64,000 nt of DNA. Source: an uncultured Candidatus Poseidoniales archaeon (GTDB taxonomy: Archaea; Thermoplasmatota; Poseidoniia; Poseidoniales; Thalassarchaeaceae). The stretch is from NCBI GenBank assembly GCA_902601345.1, contig CACKMK010000001.1, positions 1 to 64,000 on the forward strand. Direction: 5' to 3'. The notes under the pieces were generated by a model that was not told where the DNA came from, did not search any database, and saw only the letters and a list, made by a program, of their open reading frames with translations. Made by a program: the position numbers and the translations under genes. This document shows positions 60,637 to 64,000 of the stretch, in pieces; position 1 is the first letter of the stretch, and every line of letters begins with the position of its first letter.

Positions 60637-61263
60637 ATGGATGCAACTTCTAGCGCGATAAAGACCGGTACAAGTACCGTTGGGATCACTTATGATGGCG
60701 GTGTTGTCGTAGGGGCAGACCATAGGGCTACCATGGGGCATTTCATAGCTAACAAGTCTGTTCAGAAGCTCTTCCGAATCTCTGACAATATTGCTCTAAC
60801 TACAGCCGGACTGGTTGGCCATGCCCAATCACTTTCCCGTGTTTTAGCTGCTGAATTGAAGCTCTTCGAACTGAAAAGGGACATGCCAATGACAGTAAAA
60901 GGAGCGGCTACATTCACCGCCAATATCCTATCTGGAAGGCCTCACTATGTACAATTACTAATCGTAGGAGTAGATCCTTCTGGCCCTAGCGTATACAGCA
61001 TCGATTCCGCCGGTGGGTCTATTCCAGACACATACTGTGCAACTGGCTCTGGAAGCCCGTATATGTATGGTGTACTAGAAGACCAATTCAAGACAGGCAT
61101 GTCCAAGGACCAAGCACTATCACTTGCGGCAAAGGCACTTCTAGCATCAGCACAGAGAGACGCCGCAAGTGGCAATGGAATGGACCTGGCGTTCATCACG
61201 AACGATACTGGATTTACACAGCTATCCGAAGAGGAAGTGGCGACTCTCCTCTCGACTATCTGA
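60637..61263 (+). CDS. psmB: 20S proteasome beta subunit
   Basis: Catalytic subunit of the 20S proteasome. After an 11-residue propeptide, autocleavage at Gly-Thr would expose the nucleophile Thr12 in KTGTSTVGI. The catalytic Asp and Lys are found in YDGGVVVGADHRATMG. The ATG at 60637 (208 residues) is preferred to the upstream GTG at 60628. Unusually for the partner of an alpha subunit, it lies 40 kb away from psmA but directly upstream of fttA, with which it is probably cotranscribed. Confidence 0.96.
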   Translation: MDATSSAIKTGTSTVGITYDGGVVVGADHRATMGHFIANKSVQKLFRISDNIALTTAGLVGHAQSLSRVLAAELKLFELKRDMPMTVKGAATFTANILSGRPHYVQLLIVGVDPSGPSVYSIDSAGGSIPDTYCATGSGSPYMYGVLEDQFKTGMSKDQALSLAAKALLASAQRDAASGNGMDLAFITNDTGFTQLSEEEVATLLSTI

Positions 61264-61306
61264 TTACATTCCCGACCTAGAGCAGCATTTGCCTAGGTTT
61301 CATGAC

Positions 61307-63235
61307 ATGAGGGATATTATGCGCCTTACTCTGCCCGAAATAAAGAAGAAAATTTCGAAGATTATACCAGATGGTATAGATCACGAAGTAACACTGGAAG
61401 CCGGCTCTATCGCAATCATCACAAAACAGCCCAAGGAGTTCTCAGGAGGTGGTGAGAGCCTAACGGTGAGGATTGCCAAATCTGTGAAGCGTAGGGTTGT
61501 AATTAGGCCCCATCCAGAAATCCTATCGGATGAGCAGGAAGTTCACGATGCCGTCAATAGAATAATTCCCGCCGATGCAATGGTCAGAAATACGTGGCTT
61601 GATCCAGCACTATCTGAGGTTATTCTGGAATGCGATGATCCATCATCGGCCGTTGGTCCGAAAGGCTCCCATGTTAACGCGTTGAGAGATGAAATTGGCT
61701 GGCTTGTAAAGGTTGAACGTGCTCCTGCCAGAGAGAGCAGAACACAGCACGACATCCGTCGTTACCGCAAGGAGTTAGCCGATGACAGGAAGTCCTTGCT
61801 GAAGAAATTCGGGACACGGATATATCGTCCCCAGAGGCCAGGGGAGTCGTGGGTTAGAGTATCAGCACTCGGATCATATCGAGAAGTTGGGCGAGCAATG
61901 CACTTGGTCACGACTAACGAGTCCAAAGTTTTGGTAGATGTTGGAGCAAAACCTACCAATAACCAGAGCGAGGTTCAGCCATTCTTCTCGGCACCTGAAC
62001 TTCTTCCGCTGGACAATCTAGATGCCGTAATCATCACCCATGCTCACGTGGATCACATAGGAATGCTCCCTGTTCTTTTCAGGTACGGATACAAGGGGCC
62101 AGTGTATTGCACGCCCCCGACAAGAGATCTGATGACTCTTCTCCAAATTGATTACATCAAGGTCTCACAAGCAGAGGGTAACGAACCCCCGTATTCCAAG
62201 GCAGATATACAGGAGTGCATCAAGCACGTTGTAGATGTGAATTGGGGGGACAAGACCGACATCGCGCCTGATATTAAGATGACAATGGAGAATGCAGGCC
62301 ACATTTTGGGATCATCTAGCATCTACATGCAAATAGGCGAAGGAAAGTCTGAGCACAGACTTTTGTTTTCAGGCGACATAAAGTATGAGAAATCTTGGCT
62401 TTTCGATGCGGCTACGGTAAGGTTTCCCAAAGTCGACACACTCGTAATCGAGTCTACATATGGGGGGCCACAGAGCATTCAACCCACAAGGCATCAGGCT
62501 AGCCAGGAGCTACAGGATCTCGTCTCCGACACCCTTAGTAGGAAGGGGAAGATTTTCTGTCCCGTTTTCGCAGTTGGACGATCCCAGGAGGTAATGCTAG
62601 CAATTGACGAGCTATTCAAGTCAGGACGTGTGCCACCTGTCACTGTGTGGCTCGACGGAATGATTAGCGAGGCGAGCGCGATTCATTCAAGTCATCCTAA
62701 CTTCCTCAACAGGGAGCTCAAAAAGAGCATGCTTAGGGGAGGGGATGAGAATCCTTTCAACTCCTCTTGGTTCAGGCAGGTCGACTCTAGGGAGATGCGT
62801 GAGACTATTCTGCTTGATCCAAGTCCTTGCATAGTTCTAGCTACCAGTGGTATGATGACCGGTGGGCCCATCATAGAGTATCTCAAACACTGGGCACCAG
62901 AGCCCGGGAACACTCTATGCTTCGTAGGTTATCAGGCCTCTGGAACCCTTGGAAGGAGGCTACAGGAGGGCCATTCCCACGTTCCGTTGATGGACAAAGG
63001 ACAGACGCTGATGCTCGACGTGAATTGCAACATGGTGATAATTGACGGATTTAGCGGTCATTCGGATAGGAACCAACTTATGGACTATGTTTCAGCTCTA
63101 AACCCAACACCAAGGAAGATCATCTGCCATCACGGCGATCCCCAGACCTGCAATGCCTTCAGAATGGGTCTTCGTGAGAAATTCAAAGTGCAGACATATG
63201 CACCTGCAAACCTGGAAACTCTTCGGCTCTCTTGA
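61307..63235 (+). CDS. fttA: aCPSF1/FttA ribonuclease (transcription termination factor)
   Basis: Archaeal CPSF73 homologue that cleaves nascent RNA at T-tracts and terminates transcription. From the ATG at 61307 it has 642 residues: two N-terminal KH domains (about 1-150, with GPKGSHVNALRD), a metallo-beta-lactamase domain with the HAHVDH zinc motif near residue 244, and a beta-CASP domain ending with the SGHSDRNQLMDY segment. An upstream open frame from 61169 overlaps psmB by 95 bases and is not needed. It is 43 nt after psmB. Confidence 0.96.
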   Translation: MRDIMRLTLPEIKKKISKIIPDGIDHEVTLEAGSIAIITKQPKEFSGGGESLTVRIAKSVKRRVVIRPHPEILSDEQEVHDAVNRIIPADAMVRNTWLDPALSEVILECDDPSSAVGPKGSHVNALRDEIGWLVKVERAPARESRTQHDIRRYRKELADDRKSLLKKFGTRIYRPQRPGESWVRVSALGSYREVGRAMHLVTTNESKVLVDVGAKPTNNQSEVQPFFSAPELLPLDNLDAVIITHAHVDHIGMLPVLFRYGYKGPVYCTPPTRDLMTLLQIDYIKVSQAEGNEPPYSKADIQECIKHVVDVNWGDKTDIAPDIKMTMENAGHILGSSSIYMQIGEGKSEHRLLFSGDIKYEKSWLFDAATVRFPKVDTLVIESTYGGPQSIQPTRHQASQELQDLVSDTLSRKGKIFCPVFAVGRSQEVMLAIDELFKSGRVPPVTVWLDGMISEASAIHSSHPNFLNRELKKSMLRGGDENPFNSSWFRQVDSREMRETILLDPSPCIVLATSGMMTGGPIIEYLKHWAPEPGNTLCFVGYQASGTLGRRLQEGHSHVPLMDKGQTLMLDVNCNMVIIDGFSGHSDRNQLMDYVSALNPTPRKIICHHGDPQTCNAFRMGLREKFKVQTYAPANLETLRLS

Positions 63236-63502
63236 TCATAGCACAGGAACATCAAAACCAGCATCAGCAGGATCGCCCACATTGCCATCTTCTTCTTCGT
63301 TACCTTCGTCCCAGTCTTCCATAGTATCAGATGCTTCGTCAACCGAGTCACGATTCGTAGTTATTGATACGGCAACCGGAACAGGCGTAATCAGTAGGAG
63401 TGCCCAGGCTTCAGGTGTTATAGTACCCTCAACTATCATGATTATTACTGATATCATCGCGATTGAACACGAAATCGCAGCCGCTATTACGCTTCTCAGC
63501 AT
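63236..63502 (-). CDS. Small two-helix membrane protein with acidic tail
   Basis: 88 residues: two hydrophobic helices (about 3-24 and 30-48) and then a strongly acidic, Gly-rich C-terminal tail (WDEGNEEEDGN). Its stop abuts the fttA stop, and it is divergent from the zinc protein gene at 63580, the normal place for a separate small gene. No family is recognised. The coding call rests on composition and position, so confidence is moderate. Confidence 0.55.
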   Translation of the reverse strand: MLRSVIAAAISCSIAMISVIIMIVEGTITPEAWALLLITPVPVAVSITTNRDSVDEASDTMEDWDEGNEEEDGNVGDPADAGFDVPVL

Positions 63503-63579
63503 ATTTTCATATTGGTCTGAGCAGATGTTTGTTATCTTTGTAACGACAAGGTGATGAACCTTGGATTAATTCAACTTAT

Positions 63580-64000
63580 ATGGGACTCGACTGGTATCTA
63601 GTTAGGTGTAAGTGCGGTCATTCCTTCGGACATAGAAAGGGGACTAAAGCAATATGTACGATATGCGGCTCTAATGAAGTGACTAATGTCCAACAGTTCT
63701 CAGATTCAAGACTCCTGGCAAATGCCGTTTCTGATGCAAATCTTCCGAAAGAACTCGCAAAAGAGCTGTCATCAAGACTCGAAACCAAGTCTGCTATTGA
63801 AGAAAAAAGACATCAAGGTCACATTAGCATTAGGGAAAGGATCAGGGGCACATTGCGTAGTGCGACCGATGAACAGGGAGTTTTACGAATAAGCGCCATT
63901 AGAAGAGAATTAGACAGCGCTGGTCTCGATGCAGAATCATGGGAATCCATTATTGGAGGCGCAGAATTGGAGGGAATCTTAGTTAGATGCAGTACTGACT
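63580..64000 (+). CDS. Zinc-binding protein (DUF5817-like), cut by window edge
   Basis: 140 codons are visible from the ATG at 63580 and the frame is open at the window end. The N-terminus carries a zinc finger with Cys10, Cys12, Cys26 and Cys29 (VRCKCGHSF and ICTICGSN). Helical, charged sequence with Ser- and Arg-rich segments follows, and the end resembles a winged-helix segment (LRISAIRRELDSAGLD). The zinc part resembles a family of small archaeal nucleic-acid-linked proteins; the resemblance is from memory. Confidence 0.65.
   Translation, partial: MGLDWYLVRCKCGHSFGHRKGTKAICTICGSNEVTNVQQFSDSRLLANAVSDANLPKELAKELSSRLETKSAIEEKRHQGHISIRERIRGTLRSATDEQGVLRISAIRRELDSAGLDAESWESIIGGAELEGILVRCSTD

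Noticed and set aside
61169..61306. Upstream extension of FttA into psmB
   Set aside because: It overlaps psmB in another frame and adds residues with no family match; the KH-domain start at 61307 fits.
1..64000. tRNA, rRNA, CRISPR, insertion sequences and prophage genes
   Set aside because: No tRNA cloverleaf, regularly spaced repeats, transposase motifs or phage structural genes were recognised by eye; short or degenerate ones could be missed.

Overview
The window reads as a chromosomal segment of a mesophilic archaeon, most likely a marine Thermoplasmatota of the Poseidoniales (Marine Group II) or a close relative. Archaeal information-processing genes are everywhere: SRP54, RFC large subunit, PriS, both 20S proteasome subunits, the Rrp4/Rrp41/Rrp42 exosome, SBDS, L37ae, Pcc1, prefoldin beta, S12, S7, EF-2, TiaS, KptA and the aCPSF1/FttA nuclease. 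Beside them sit traits reported for planktonic Euryarchaeota: futalosine menaquinone genes, a PlsC-type acyltransferase, a ThyA/DHFR pair and an IPP isomerase-prenyl synthase fusion. The taxonomic placement is inference from gene content. No rRNA, tRNA, CRISPR array, insertion sequence or phage region was seen. Genes are packed tightly on both strands, commonly with 1-20 nt overlaps, and no gene-free stretch exceeds about 150 nt.

Layout. 1-6.6 kb: SRP54 (cut by the window edge), a PrsW-like membrane protein, TrkA/TrkH potassium uptake, RFC large subunit. 6.6-13.8 kb: glycyl-tRNA synthetase and a giant Lhr-type helicase. 13.8-20 kb: an archaeosortase, a GmhA/HAD-phosphatase/TiaS run, two small membrane proteins, PurB and a Dph6-like ligase. 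20-25.5 kb: the classical archaeal exosome-proteasome superoperon. 25.4-28.1 kb (minus): UbiD-family decarboxylase, TPR protein, Nudix hydrolase. 28.2-31.6 kb: S12, S7, EF-2. 31.6-35.3 kb: isoprenoid genes (IDI-GGPS fusion, isopentenyl phosphate kinase), a zinc-ribbon protein and KptA. 35.3-41.7 kb: thiolase, CoaBC, ProRS, a split transketolase. 41.7-45.1 kb: MqnE, MqnA and MqnD, with a half-length deoxyhypusine hydroxylase-like HEAT protein between MqnA and MqnD. 45.1-49.5 kb: PriS, an EF-hand protein, membrane proteins, a CNNM/CBS protein. 49.6-55.8 kb: MetRS, a lipobox plus PGF-CTERM surface protein, DHFR, ThyA, PlsC. 55.8-64 kb: an unknown membrane-anchored protein, a saccharopine-dehydrogenase-like oxidoreductase, TrpRS, ZPR1-like and SepF-like proteins, proteasome beta, FttA, a small membrane protein and a zinc-binding protein cut by the edge.

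How they fit together. The segment mixes protein synthesis and quality control (four aminoacyl-tRNA synthetases, ribosomal proteins, EF-2 and a diphthamide-type ligase, exosome, proteasome) with membrane and envelope biology. UbiD, isopentenyl phosphate kinase and the IDI-GGPS fusion can be read as the end of an archaeal mevalonate route to prenyl chains, while PlsC points to acyl lipids. The archaeosortase near 14 kb has a plausible substrate in the PGF-CTERM protein near 52 kb. The most notable single item is the 159-residue DOHH-like protein at 43.7-44.2 kb: it carries one pair of His-Glu motifs where the full-length eukaryotic enzyme carries two, and so looks like a homodimeric mini-DOHH.
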